Source of the DNA: Erigeron canadensis
Lineage: Eukaryota > Streptophyta > Magnoliopsida > Asterales > Asteraceae
Direction: 5' to 3'
DNA length: 64,000 bases
Assembly (NCBI RefSeq): GCF_010389155.1
Contig: NC_057763.1
Coordinates: forward strand, 43,630,645-43,694,644
The notes beneath the pieces were generated by a model, which saw nothing but the letters and a program-made list of their open reading frames with translations, was not told the origin of the DNA and ran no database searches. Positions 23,045 to 34,129 of this stretch are shown piece after piece; within the stretch, counting starts at the first letter, position 1; every line of letters starts with the position of its first letter. A program made the position numbers and the translations under genes.

Positions 23045-26000
23045 ATGGCAAACTCTATGCTCAAAATCCCAATTCTATCAACCCTCATCATTTCAACAAC
23101 TGCTTTCCAAACCTCAAAAACACTCTTCAATCCTTCACTAATTCACAGTTATAACCGCCATATCTGCCGCTGTTCTTCATCAATTTCTCACCAACCACAA
23201 ATCAGAAGCCCTCAACTCGTCGCATTAGAATATGCTGACCTCAGCATTCCACATATCGTCTGCCAAGTTATTTCTACTACTAATACAATTTCATTTTTCT
23301 TGATTATTAATTAATATGACCATTTTCTTATTTATTAATTTTTGTATATGCGGATTAACAGGAGTTAGGTGCTGTTCGGGTGAGGCAACATGTGAATCCA
23401 CTTAGCTCTACTTTATCGGTAAATTTATTTATGCAGTATATATATATATATGTCTTCTATCCTTTGACGTTTCTATATAAATGGTGCAAAACTTATCTGT
23501 TTATAAACTTAGTCCATTAGTGTGAGTATAATTTCGTGATTGTTTTGGGGACGGTGAAATCGATAATGATTTGTTATTCTTTTCGTTAGGTTCCCGTTGA
23601 AGCACCGGACTGGAATGATGTATTTGAAGACCCAAAGTTGCCTCTAGTGGTGGACATAGGCTGTGGTAATCAACATATCTCTTTTTATATACATAACTTG
23701 ATAGATAGATAGATAGATAAATAGCTCTAATTACTTTGTGTTTGGAAATATGTTTAAATTTTAGCCCAAAGGTTTGTTTTAGGTATCCAACTTATAATGT
23801 TTTTTCTAATGTGGCATGACACCCATACAAGCTGCCATATGACATCCATATATTCCAGCAGAGATACTAACGGTTACATACAATGGCAATATCTGAAAAT
23901 TGGATACACACATTAGAAATGTATATTTACATACTATAAAAAATATACTTCTAAATATCCATCCATCTAAATTAATATATACATCTAACTATCCCTGGAA
24001 TATAAATAATAATTCAGGGAGCGGTAGATTTCTCATGTGGCTCGCTAAGAGAAATCCTGGTTCAAAGAACTATATGGGACTTGAAATACGGAAAAAGGTA
24101 TGGTAACTATTTTTCTTAATCTTGTTTCCTTCCCTTTTAAGCAGTTGTCTGCTTGTTGAGTTTTCTCGGTATTTGGTATATCTGAAAAAGTATATACTGT
24201 TCCAACACATGTAATGTTAATGTTTTGTACTGTACTCTTGTAGCTGGTCACTCGTGCTGAAACATGGGCGAAGGAGCTAGCTCTCAGTAATATGTAAGTT
24301 CCTATTAATTTTAAAACCTGACTAAATACAATGATAAAACAACTAGTTAAGATGCATAACTATTTATTTGATTTTTTAAGATGCCAAGTATGTTTAAAAA
24401 GAAGACTATTATGCAGATATTTTATGTTTGCTAATGCATCTATATCCTTCAAGCAACTCATTTCAACATATCCTGGACCTTTGATGCTGGTTTCAATATT
24501 GGTGAGTGCATCCTGTTTTTAAACATATATAGTAATTCATTTTAACGTGTTATCTAGGAATGCCTTTTGACTATGCTGGTCATGTGTCTTGGTGTTGAAA
24601 TTGTATTGGACATGTATGCAGTGTCCAGATCCTCATTTCAAGAAGAGGCATCATAAAAGAAGGATCGTGCAGAAGCCTCTAGTGGAGGCAATTGTGGACA
24701 GTCTAATGCCTGGAGGACAGGTAATGAGCTCAGGTCCAAACACTTCAGCAAGTCTCTGTGTTTATCTCAGTTAGTTGTGACCTAGTTTACTTAATTTAGA
24801 TGTGTGGATCTATGCCTATAGTCTTCATACTAATGATGGTAAATACATCTAATAAATGCCTGAGAAGGATTCATTTGAAAAACACTAGAGTGCATTAAAG
24901 GATATGCTTCCAGAAGATGCCACCATTTGTGATAGGTGTATGTTCTCTTACGATATTTATCTACTGCTCTATTCTGTTTCATTGTTTTGACTTATATCTA
25001 AAAATACCGACTTTTTATTTCGTAGTATGTTAACCACCACCAAGGTGTCCTAGTGGTTAGGCATCCTGTTTCCTCAACTGGTTTCAGGTTTGAAGCCACC
25101 TTATGTGAACTTCTTGGGGGTGGCTAAAGAAACGGTCGGAAATGCTCATGGGATACCCTAGTTAACCCGAACAGGAAAATCCTTCTCCCGTCTACTTTAA
25201 AAGAATGACCAAACAAGTATTTTAAATGATACAAGCAACTAGTACAACGTAAAAAATATACTATGAATGATAGCTTTGTAGGATCTGGGATAACAAAGGA
25301 TGTCTGTTAAACAAGGCATCAGAGCTACAGTCGTCAAGTAGGGAAACTTGGCATAATGTGCAGGTTAACTAACGGGTAAAAACTGGTTAGGCCGGGTTGA
25401 GAGAATCCACAGATCATTCATTTTTGAGTTTCTGTAAATAGTTTATGTGCAAGAACTTTGTGATTACTAAAATAATCTAACTGTGTAGACTTTGGTCCCA
25501 GACCTTTTGAAGTGCCTGTGTTAATAATTCAGCTAGCCTTATAATAGTCTTGATCATTTTTAATTTTTTATACAATTGAAACATACCAGATGTATTTCAA
25601 CCCGTTTCCTTTATAGTCAAATCTTTAAGCTTAACCTGTTTGACATAAGACATTACCTAATTTGACCCATCCTAGGTAAATGGGTTAAAATTTGCCAACT
25701 CTATAACTTATAACTATCTCAATAACTCAATATATAAGTTCACCCAGCATAATAATTTTATGGAAAATGATATATCTTTCTAAAAAATTAGCCTAATAAT
25801 CCTCCTAACTATCAGATCATGACACTTGGCAAGATCAAACGATGAAATTAGGAGAGAAAATAAGTGGATTACACTTGTCATGTTTTAAGATTGTTAGGAG
25901 GGGCTAATTTATAGGAGGATATATCATTTTCCCTAATTTTTAATTTTTATACCCAATGTATCCGCTGAATAAAATCAACTTTAATGAACTTAAATCTGAT

Positions 26001-26508
26001 GCCTCCGTATGGATGTATCTATGACCAAAGATGGGGGTGTCTACGGTTTTCAGAACAGTTTAGTATAGAAGAAGTTATCAAGGGTTAATGGAGATTGGAG
26101 GCGAGGGGGGTCGACAGTTGCTTGGTTATACAGATATTATGGTGATTAAAATGGTGTTGTATTTGCAGATTTATATTAAGCATTTCAACATGCCGTATTT
26201 TTGTGAAATGAAAACAAGCATCATGTCGCTTTATGTTCAGTGCCATATTGCTCACGCAATTTACATAAATTTTGTTCAAACAGGTGTTTATACAGTCTGA
26301 TGTGCTCGAAGTTGCTGTTGACATGCGAAAATACTTCGATGCGGAGTCAGATAAGGTGGTCCATATCCATAATTTTGACCCCAGTCATGTGTGTGATGGT
26401 GAAGGATGGTTAGTGTGTAATCCAATGGGGATCAGAACCGAGAGAGAGATCCATGCAGAATATGAAGGTGCAACAATTTACAGAAGAATGTACCAAAAGC
26501 TATCATAG
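23045..26508 (+). CDS. tRNA (guanine-N7-)-methyltransferase, TrmB family, organelle-targeted
   Basis: Uses S-adenosylmethionine to make m7G (position 46 in bacterial tRNA). Exons: 23045-23266, 23362-23418, 23590-23665, 24018-24097, 24244-24293, 24417-24501, 24622-24720 and 26284-26508. All phases agree, giving 297 aa. The first 45 residues are rich in S, T, R and hydrophobics with few acids, like a chloroplast or mitochondrial transit peptide. The SAM-binding motif DIGCGSG (residues 115-121) is split across exons 3 and 4. GLEIRKK follows the Rossmann strand. The family signature PDPHFKKRHHKRR starts at 192. The last exon has SDVLEVAVDM and the substrate-site stretch NPMGIRTERE. This is the bacterial-type TrmB found in plant organelles, not the two-subunit eukaryotic METTL1/Trm8 complex. 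The last intron is 1.56 kb and holds a SINE and a MITE. Confidence 0.93.
25036..25200 (+). mobile_element. tRNA-derived SINE fragment in the methyltransferase intron
   Basis: A-box-like TCCTAGTGGTTAGGC and B-box-like GGTTTGAAGCC lie about 45 bp apart, followed by a body with ATGCTCATGGGATACCC. No clear target duplication was found, so the ends are approximate. Confidence 0.6.
25762..25933. mobile_element. MITE with roughly 50-bp inverted repeats
   Basis: The left arm GGAAAATGATATATC..AATTAGCC..TCCTCCTAAC pairs with the right arm GTTAGGAGGGGCTAATT..GATATATCATTTTCC. Imperfect flanking repeats (TAATTTTAT and TAATTTTTA) are present. It is 172 bp, in the last intron of the methyltransferase gene. 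The superfamily is uncertain. Confidence 0.7.
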
Positions 26509-27002
26509 TCTTTCCTTGCCATTCATGTATTCATCACTGCTGTGCTTAGTCTTCAGATATTGAACTTCTGATCTACAAAGCAGCAACAAAACTGACCTCA
26601 ACTCAGAAAAGAGGTGTCTGAAAGACCCGTGGCACGCCCACATTGGAATGGGCCAATGAGGGTGTTACAGAATCCGCTAGTATGCCAAAGACAGAATCCC
26701 TGATGATTAAAGTCAGAAATTTCGATTAATATAGAGTTTCCTTTTAAAGGATGCATGAGTTAGTGTTGTAAAGTTTAATTTGGATATTGAACGCTTACCC
26801 CATTTTTGTTTTGCTACATTTGAGTCGCTTATCTTAATAACCATATGGTTATATTTAACATGGAAATTGTTTTATGTGCGTAACTAATAAGCCTAAGGAG
26901 GAGTAGACATATAGCAAAATTAATGGTGGGAATTAAGAAAAAAAATGCAATATTATGTGTCAAACAAATGAATGAGAATTAAGAGATATATATGTACGAA
27001 GT
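26509..27002. other. methyltransferase 3' flank
   Basis: Probable 3' UTR in the first 200-300 bp, then AT-rich spacer up to the palindrome-bearing element. No gene. Confidence 0.5.
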
Positions 27003-27038
27003 GTGTAACCCAACCAGGTCAAAAAGGGGTCCCCACCA

Positions 27039-27074
27039 CCCACTATTAGTGGCGACGTCGCCGCAAATAGTGGG
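27039..27074. repeat. palindrome P1
   Basis: Half-sites CCCACTATTAGTGGCGAC and GTCGCCGCAAATAGTGGG; 16 of 18 positions are self-complementary. Confidence 0.95.
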
Positions 27075-27126
27075 TCTCATAGGTCAGACTGCAACATTCA
27101 AAGTCACTAAATCACGTGCAATGGAC

Positions 27127-27162
27127 CCCACTATTAGCGGCGACGTCGCCGCAAATAGTGGG
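27127..27162. repeat. palindrome P2
   Basis: Half-sites CCCACTATTAGCGGCGAC and GTCGCCGCAAATAGTGGG; 17 of 18 positions are self-complementary. Confidence 0.95.
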
Positions 27163-27787
27163 CCCCCCACTGCAGATACATCGTTTTAAACGACGCACTC
27201 TCTCCTTCTCCATATTATTCTTCCTTCTCCTTCTCCGTAAGAACTCCCCCTCTCTTCAAATTCACCGTCTGCATCAGGTTGCTCAAACACATTATCCGGC
27301 ACTTCAATACGTACGTTTTCTGGGTCTGCCCAAATATCCTCCAAACTATCCATCGGAAACAATTCAAGTAAACATCTAGTTCATTAACTATTGATGGTGT
27401 CCATACTATATATATATATACACATATGTATAATATCTATATCTATATTCATAATATATATATATATATAAACAAACGCCAATATACCAGCAGCTATGAA
27501 AACGAAATTGGCAGCGGCTATGAAAACGAAAAAGTAATGTCTGAAAACGAAAGACACAATACGCTTGAAAAGGAAAGATACAGTTTGCGTTATGAAAACG
27601 ACGACTACAAATAGTGTTTGAAAACGATGATTCATATGTTTGAAAACTTTTTTTGAAAGATACATAATCGACGACTACATATATAGTGTTTAAAAACGAT
27701 GGGCTGCCATCATTTTATTCTATCGAAGCATGGCACATTTTATCAGTACGGTAAATAACCATTCCCGAGATGTCAGTCGGTGGGGGG

Positions 27788-27823
27788 CCCACTATTCGCG
27801 GCGACGTCGCCGCAAATAGTGGT
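27788..27823. repeat. palindrome P3
   Basis: Half-sites CCCACTATTCGCGGCGAC and GTCGCCGCAAATAGTGGT. Same core as P1 and P2, in the right arm. Confidence 0.95.
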
Positions 27824-27878
27824 GACGTGGCATTCGTTTGTAGTCGTTTGTCAGTCAGCGTTGCAGGGTGTCGGGGGT

Positions 27879-27914
27879 CCCACTATTAGCGGCGACGTCG
27901 CCGCTAATACCCTG
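27879..27914. repeat. palindrome P4, one arm eroded
   Basis: The left half is CCCACTATTAGCGGCGAC. The right half keeps GTCGCCGCTAATA but then diverges (CCCTG). Confidence 0.9.
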
Positions 27915-28008
27915 GTGGGTTGACCGTTGACCTGGTGGTATTACCCAATGCCTATATGTAATGCATGTGTCAACATGAATGGAGTTGACATATTATTATA
28001 TATACTTA

Positions 28009-28042
28009 CTAGCTAATCAATCCGGGTTCAACCCGGACTTAT
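28009..28042 (-). mobile_element. Helitron 3' end, minus orientation
   Basis: Read on the minus strand, a strong hairpin CCGGGTTGAACCCGG is followed about 10 bases later by terminal CTAG and then T. The 5' end would lie to the right and was not located. Confidence 0.6.
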
Positions 28043-28126
28043 TAATATAAAGATTAAAAAAATTCGTCATCGCGATTATAATTGCGATTATAGTTGTGAT
28101 AAAATTATTAGAGTTTTTTTATTAAA

Positions 28127-28450
28127 CAAAAATATTTGTTATACAAAAATTACATCATTAAATAATAAAAATAAAACAAATTTTAAAAAGAAAACTATTT
28201 ATGACATCATAAATAAATTAAACAAAAAAGAATTAAACTTTAAGAAAAAATGTGAGGATGACCCATAGGCTATTTTTTTAAAATGCTAAAAACATTTGTT
28301 ATACAAAAATTACATCATTAAATAATAAAAATAAAATAAATTTTAAGAAGGAAACTATTTATGATATCATAAGTAAATTAAACAAAAAAGAATTAAACTT
28401 TGTAGAAAAATGTGAAGATGACACGTAACTATTTTTATAAAATGGTTATG
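28127..28450. repeat. tandem duplication of a roughly 161-bp AT-rich unit
   Basis: Two units starting near 28127 and 28288 share long blocks such as TTGTTATACAAAAATTACAT, AAACTATTTATGA and AAACAAAAAAGAATTAAACT, with few differences. They probably lie inside the minus-strand Helitron that ends at 28009. Confidence 0.85.
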
Positions 28451-28585
28451 TCATAAGAATCTTTCTTTATTACACATAGAGATCATTATCATTATTCTTT
28501 TAACATTTTTTAAAATAAGTCATTTTTTTCTTTTTGGAAAATTTGATTAATAGTTAAACTTGTGCTATATGATATTATAATAATA

Positions 28586-28776
28586 ACCATTGCTTAATAG
28601 CCAGTGGCCCCCCAACCCCCACTTTTCAGGGGAACATGCGTTTGAATCTTGTCAAAGGTAAATTTGAGATTATGATTATCAAGTGGTTGATATTCACCTA
28701 GACATTAACCTGACTGAAAGATTAATGGATACCAGATGGTATGTGAAATTCGGGTTCCCATTTAATTATCTTTTTT
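28586..28776 (+). mobile_element. SINE with perfect 17-bp target duplication
   Basis: Flanked by the direct repeat ATGATATTATAATAATA at 28569-28585 and 28777-28793. It has A-box-like TAGCCAGTGGC and B-box-like CGTTTGAATC and ends in a short T-run. It is 191 bp and retroposed by outward signs. Confidence 0.8.
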
Positions 28777-28793
28777 ATGATATTATAATAATA

Positions 28794-29589
28794 TAAATAA
28801 CATCGATGTACCTCGATTAGAACATCTCAAATAAATTTGGGTTTTTTGTGCCATAACTTATATTTGGTTTTTTTTGTGCCGCTAGTTTAAGGGTATTAAA
28901 GAAAAAAAAGAAGATACCTTTAAATTTATTCATTTCCTAAAGTTTATTTAGACTTCTAATTTAATGGATAAATAAGCACTATTGTTGCTATGTGCGAGTT
29001 TAAGTCTAAAGGTAGAGTTATAGTATAGCGGAAGTCGAAAAGGTTCAATGCTCAGTTGTAAGTAGATCACTAATATCCACCCAATTCTCCCTATTGTAAC
29101 AAACTTTTAGAATTACTTTTTATAGAAAAACACGATTTTTTTATGGTAAGCGTTAGGTGGGCAAGAATATGGAATAAAAGCAAGTCAATATTACAATATG
29201 CATAGTTTTTAAGTGGGAATATTAATTCCAAAGTTCAATGCGTACAACCACCCATAAAGATTTTCAAAAATTCGAATATCTATCTATCTCTATATTCATA
29301 TTCTTTCATATAATATCTACAACTAGTCATAATCACAACTCACACAATAATTGCATATCCTAGACAATATTGTCATACATGTAATGGTCTTCCAATCTAT
29401 TGGATTCAATAATATTTTGTGAGAAATGATCCTTCCAAACTGGTTTCTATTTATATTTAAACTAGAAAAACTATGTAGATCTTTTGTTGAGAAAATTCCT
29501 TGGAGCAATTTATTAAATGGAAATTTTAATGAGAATCATATCTCTCTATTGATTTACTAATGAAAAATTACAATGTATACAAACTTTAA
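28794..29589. other. AT-rich spacer between mobile elements
   Basis: No gene seen. A CTAT simple tract lies near 29280-29293. Confidence 0.5.
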
Positions 29590-29884
29590 CCAGCACGATA
29601 CCCGCGCAATGCTGCGGTGGTCGTGGCGACAACGGTGTGATGGTGGGGGCGATTGTTGGTGGTGGTTGCGTCAGTGTCAAGTGGTGTAAATAATTGATGT
29701 AAAATGTTAGTGAAAATATTTTAAAAGATAAATGATCGATAGTGTAACTTAATCATTAATGTTAAGGAAGTGATGTAGGTGAAAATATTTTAAGGGGTGT
29801 TATGTGAAAATATTACACAATTTCACCATTTCCATAAATAAGAAGTTACGGACTATATATATATATTTTCTAATATAGTATAGA
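29590..29884 (-). mobile_element. non-autonomous Helitron, minus orientation
   Basis: On the minus strand it starts TCTATACTATATTAG after an A and ends with the hairpin CCGCAGCATTGCGCGGG, then CTGG followed by T. It is 295 bp. Its 5' end lies 49 bp from the 5' end of the plus-strand element at 29934. Confidence 0.8.
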
Positions 29885-29933
29885 TTAATATTATAAGTTT
29901 TTAATTGGTATAAATTTTACTTATCTATACTAT

Positions 29934-30315
29934 ATTATAAAGCAAATTCTCTTTTCAACTTTTAACTTTTCAACATTCGACAATGTACACATGATAATGC
30001 ATGATGTACCATACTTCAATGTCCCACAACTTTCTCTTTCCTCCATAAATCATTTTATTCCACTAATTCTTTCAAAATCTTTCTCAAAAACCGTACATCG
30101 ATAAATTATAAAAATTGTATGAGTGTTCTTAAAATTTCATGCTCTTTCATTAGAGATATCATTCGATATACTTTTAACGAATTTTTAAATCCGAGGGCGG
30201 AGCCTGTACAGTTAAGACATTTGGCTATGACACTTTATAACATATCACCTTCTATAACTTATAACCCTCATTTTCTCACCACCGCAAGTCTGTAACGGGC
30301 AGGTAGTTGCTCTCG
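29934..30315 (+). mobile_element. non-autonomous Helitron
   Basis: The 5' end is TCTATACTATATTATAAAGC after an A. The 3' end is CTCG before T, and the 3' hairpin is decayed (CCGCAAGTCTGTAACGGGC). It is a sister copy of the element at 13408-13882. Confidence 0.8.
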
Positions 30316-30676
30316 TATATATGTATATAAAACTGAATCGAGATATGATATTTGAAAAATCACAATTTGTAAATCAAATTGCAAAATCAATCTGGTACCA
30401 ATATAAAGTTTTTAATTAACGGTTTTAACTTCATTATATTTAAATCCATATATCAATTAATCAAAATTCTAAAATATATATTTTTGTTAAAGTTCGATAT
30501 GTTAGAGCATATTCGTTTTACTTATCGTCCCCTACGTCCTTCGGACATAATAGTCTTTTTGAACCACTGTTTAACCTAATAATATTTAAAAAATTAGGAT
30601 AAATATAAATTTATACTGAGCCGTAAATTTATCGAAATCTACCGTACCAATATCAACTTCAATCTTAAATCTAAAT

Positions 30677-30684
30677 TATATAAA
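30677..30684 (+). promoter_or_regulatory. TATA box of the first GRP gene
   Basis: TATATAAA lies about 150 bp upstream of a likely 5' UTR intron donor (GTGAGT at 30836). The matching acceptor is near 31617-31618 (GTGTAG), giving a 783-bp leader intron ahead of the ATG at 31661. Confidence 0.5.
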
Positions 30685-31266
30685 CCGCGTGGATTGCGTC
30701 ACGCTACGTACGCGCTCTCTCTATCATATATCAGATCAAAATACATAAATAAAGACGCAGATACGCAACCCTCAAAGCGTTCCGTGTTTGATCAAAAAAA
30801 TTCACTTCAATTCCCCTCAAAATCTCGTCTAATTTGTGAGTATTTATTTTTCTATGTAACTTCTTTCAATTTTCAATTCTAATTGTGTTCGATCCCCCGT
30901 TAATTATGTTTATAAATCAATGAATGAATGAATTAATGCTTACTGTTAAATTGGATGTTAACTTAGTTTTTTGCTTTTTTGATATTTAGTTGAACTATAG
31001 TTTTAACCGATCCATATTGTGGTGATTGTATATGTTAAGTTGGTTGAATTCTTTATAGAATTGTAAAAACCGGTCCACATTGATATAATTATATCGTTTT
31101 TTTTTTTATATAAGTAATTAGTTGCGGCTGCTAATCTATGTGTTTTAAAAGGATTTTTATTGGCTGATATGGAACTAGTTATTATCAAATGTAGGAAAAT
31201 TATAAGAATGTGTGTTGTTTGATCAAAGTTTCTACTATAATTGCTTGAATGCTGACGATGTTTGAA

Positions 31267-31543
31267 CAGTGGCGGCTCGAGGTTTTTAGAGGCCTCAAAC
31301 GAAATCAATTTTGTAGGCCTAATCCATTACCATATAAATTAAAGTAAATAAAAAAAAATTAGCTCGACTTTTATATGCAGATGTTGATACAAAAACTAAA
31401 AAGGCGTTACTGCAATGTAAGTTATATAATGATACTTAATCCAAAATCCAAACATTAAGTCTAATATACAAAATATTGAGGCCTTGAAAATTTGGGGGCC
31501 TAAAGCGATCGCCTAGTCTCATAGTACTGTTGAGCCACCTCTG
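31267..31543. mobile_element. hAT-type MITE in the GRP leader intron
   Basis: The inverted ends are CAGTGGCGGCTC and GAGCCACCTCTG. The perfect 8-bp target duplication TGTTTGAA is at 31259-31266 and 31544-31551. It is 277 bp and non-coding. Confidence 0.9.
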
Positions 31544-31660
31544 TGTTTGAATCAACGTGTCATATTTATAGTTTCAACTTAATAATCGCTTTTTTTTTTG
31601 TTTGTTTTTGTGGTGTAGTTTCGGTGAAATATATAACGATACCAACCAACTTGGAAGAAA

Positions 31661-33018
31661 ATGGGTGGAGACGGGCAACCTAACGAGCACGACAAAGGGC
31701 TGTTTGGTAATCTTGCTGGATATGCTGCCGGAGCTGCTGCAGGCCACTACCCTCCCCAACATGGTGGCGGTGGATACCCTCCCCAACATGGTAGTGGTGG
31801 ATACCCGCCTCAAGGAGGCGCTTACCCACCACCGTCTGGTTACCCCCCACAAGGTGGATATCCTCCAGCCGGTGGTGGCTACCCTCCAGCAGGTTACCCT
31901 CCCTCTGGTGGCAGTGGCTACCCTCCGGCAGGGTATCCTCCCTCTGGTGGTGGCTATCCTCCACAGGGATACCCACCTGCTGGCTATCCTGGTCAATCCG
32001 GCTCACACAGCTCAGGAGGTTAGTTTTTGTTTCAACATTAACATGACACAAACTTGCATTGGAATTGAACTTTTTGCGCTTTCTCTCCTATATTTCATTT
32101 TATTCCTATGTTGCTAATCAAGACTTTTAGGAATAGAGAAAACAACAGATTTCGTTTACACCGTAAGTATCAAAAGATTTATTATGTTTAACCAAAGTAT
32201 GCCATTAACTGCTACATAGATTGTTTCTGTTTACTTTTTAAAATAAATTCAAACCATATTTTCCTAGCATATTGCAAATAAATGACTTTGGTGTAGTTTG
32301 ATGCCCATTTCTTAGAATACAATGGGTGTTTGGATGTGTTCATAGAAAGTGATTATGTCATCGTGAATAGTTATAGTAAGATGTGCTTATGTTGCTTAAA
32401 GCTGCTTATCATTTCTTACAATGACTTTTGATGCTGTTGAGTGTTCGGAAGAATATCATTGTTTAAGGATTAAGGAACCAATAAAGAAGGCTATCTCAGT
32501 AAATTTACTGTGATGTTTATGAGTATAGTTTTGATACGGAATGTGTCAAATAAATTAGCTAATCATCCCTAAAGAAACCACTTTATCATAAGCCGAAGTA
32601 GGCTACCTAAATTAACACTAGAAACCGGTAATCACTTGAAAATTTTAAAATCTATGTCAGTTGTGAAGGATTGTGATCTTGTGGCTCTGTTTTCTTTTAC
32701 TTGAGCAATAATAAAACTCTAATGATACAAAAATTTGTTGATTTAGGACATGGACCTGGTATGGGAACAATGCTAGCTGGTGGCGCCGCTGCTGCAGCCG
32801 CTGCGTATGGAGTTCACCAACTAACATCATCTCATGGTCATGGAGGTCACATGTCTCATGGAGGCCATAACATGATGGGTCCAATGGGACACTATGGTGG
32901 TGGCAAGTTTAAGCATGGTAAGCATGGTGGTGGTAAGTTCAAGCACGGGAAGTTTGGGAAGCATGGAAAGTTTGGTAAGCACAAGGGAAAGCACTCTGGG
33001 TACAAGAAATGGAAGTAA
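31661..33018 (+). CDS. glycine-rich protein A3-like (XYPPX repeat), array copy 1
   Basis: Two exons, 31661-32018 and 32747-33018, joined through a split glycine codon, giving 209 aa. It starts MGGDGQPNEHDKGLFGNLAGY, then a proline/glycine/tyrosine repeat region at about residues 29-112 built of GYPPQ and GYPPAG units. Exon 2 opens with GHGPGMGTMLAGGAAAAAAAYG, a short alanine-rich hydrophobic segment. A histidine/glycine stretch follows, then lysine repeats (GKFKHGK, GKHGKFGKH), ending KKWK. There is no signal peptide. This layout is the plant GRP A3-like family, whose molecular role is unknown. Low-complexity Y/P/G plus K/H/G sequence suggests a disordered, multivalent protein, but that is inference. 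This is the longest copy of four and the only one with a clear mapped leader intron and TATA. Confidence 0.88.
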
Positions 33019-33927
33019 TTAACATCTCGCCTCTCGTATATTGAGCCCTGCACTATGCATGGACGATCTTAGTGGATTTGCTTTTACTTGACATGCTTTA
33101 TACAGAATTTAACATACATTGAAGTATTTGTAATTTCCGTTTTAAAACTGTTAGAATAAGATATCCAAGTTGTGGTTAGTGCTGGATTTGAGATTGACAC
33201 GTGCAGGAAACTAGAGAGAACGGTTCTGAGCATGTGCAAAACCAGACATTTTGTATATATGTAGAGGTGACAATATGGATGGGTTAGGTAATGGTCATTG
33301 GTCAATACCCTGTAACTTTTGTACCGGTTGGTAGGTTAACTTGAAAACACTTTTTTGTCGAAAGCTGACAGTTTTCCTATAAACAGTTTTTGGGTCATAC
33401 GATACAAACATTATACTATTTGTATCTAATACGGAGTATATACTTTAGTTTAGTCTTTCAATAAATGATATAAGTGGAGTTATGCATTACAGTCCCCTCT
33501 GTGCAACTATCAATTGTTACGACCTTTATCTTGGTTAAATAGTTGACTATATAACAGATTTCATGACTCTATGCACATGCAAACACCTTAAAAAAACTGA
33601 TTCAAGTGAGATCGGTTAACATCTGTTGTTGGTTCCCAAGTCAGTCTGATCTGTAAAGTCTAATGCTGAGATACCAAAAGAAGACTGAAACAAGCAAAAC
33701 AGAACAGGAACACGTCCATTAGTTTCCTGGATTACTGGATCACTGGGTTTGAGCTCTTTAGTGACCGGAGTTTCATTATGCACTACTGAAAACTGGACTT
33801 TAAGACTGGCCAGACTACGCATTTTCTTGTCAACTAATTAAAGTGTCAACCAGTTGGTTAGAAATCGTAACTTTTGAAACTCTGGCTTATTTTTGTAATA
33901 AAATTGATAATATACATTAAACAAAAA
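33019..33927. other. spacer after GRP copy 1
   Basis: Probable 3' UTR for the first 200-300 bp. No gene beyond that. Confidence 0.5.
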
Positions 33928-34115
33928 GCAGCAAGGTTGGATCAAGTGGTTAACACCCTTGCCTCTAGAGACAGAGATCATGAGTTCTATCCTCATCCCT
34001 TGCAAGGCTGGAGGTCCTTTTTTATCTTTAGATAGAAACTGGAAGCAGTCTCTCTTCGCCGTCGAGGTATTAGGACCCAAAACCCATAGAAGACGACATT
34101 GGGCGTTACTTACTT
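33928..34115 (+). mobile_element. SINE with perfect 14-bp target duplication
   Basis: Flanked by ACATTAAACAAAAA at 33914-33927 and 34116-34129. It has A-box-like TGGATCAAGTGG and B-box-like GAGTTCTATCC, and ends ACTTACTT. It is 188 bp. Confidence 0.85.
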
Positions 34116-34129
34116 ACATTAAACAAAAA

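Larger units (their letters stand above)
27003..27951. mobile_element. novel-looking inverted-repeat element with four 36-bp palindromes
   Basis: Long imperfect inverted ends of about 150-165 bp. The left end carries CCAACCAGGTCAAAAA; the complement of the right end carries CCACCAGGTCAACGG. Each arm contains two copies of a near-perfect palindrome centred on GCGGCGACGTCGCCGC, spaced 88 bp (left) and 91 bp (right). The 600-bp interior has no credible ORF. It has an iterated GAAAACGA motif (about 27497-27700) and a CT-rich tract after 27195. I could not fix the target duplication, so the ends are approximate. Long arms suggest a foldback or MULE-like non-autonomous element; the family is not recognised. 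Confidence 0.75.

Noticed and set aside
27426..27665. ORFs in the palindrome element interior
   Set aside because: They simply translate the GAAAACGA and TATATA repeats on each strand; not credible proteins.
27039..27914. CRISPR-like reading of the repeated palindromes
   Set aside because: Only four copies in inverted pairs with unequal gaps, in a plant nuclear genome; no cas genes.
31574..32117. ORFs of 123-171 codons overlapping GRP copy 1
   Set aside because: Other-frame readings of the YPPxG repeat. The 31661 frame has the family N-terminus, repeats and correct splice phase.
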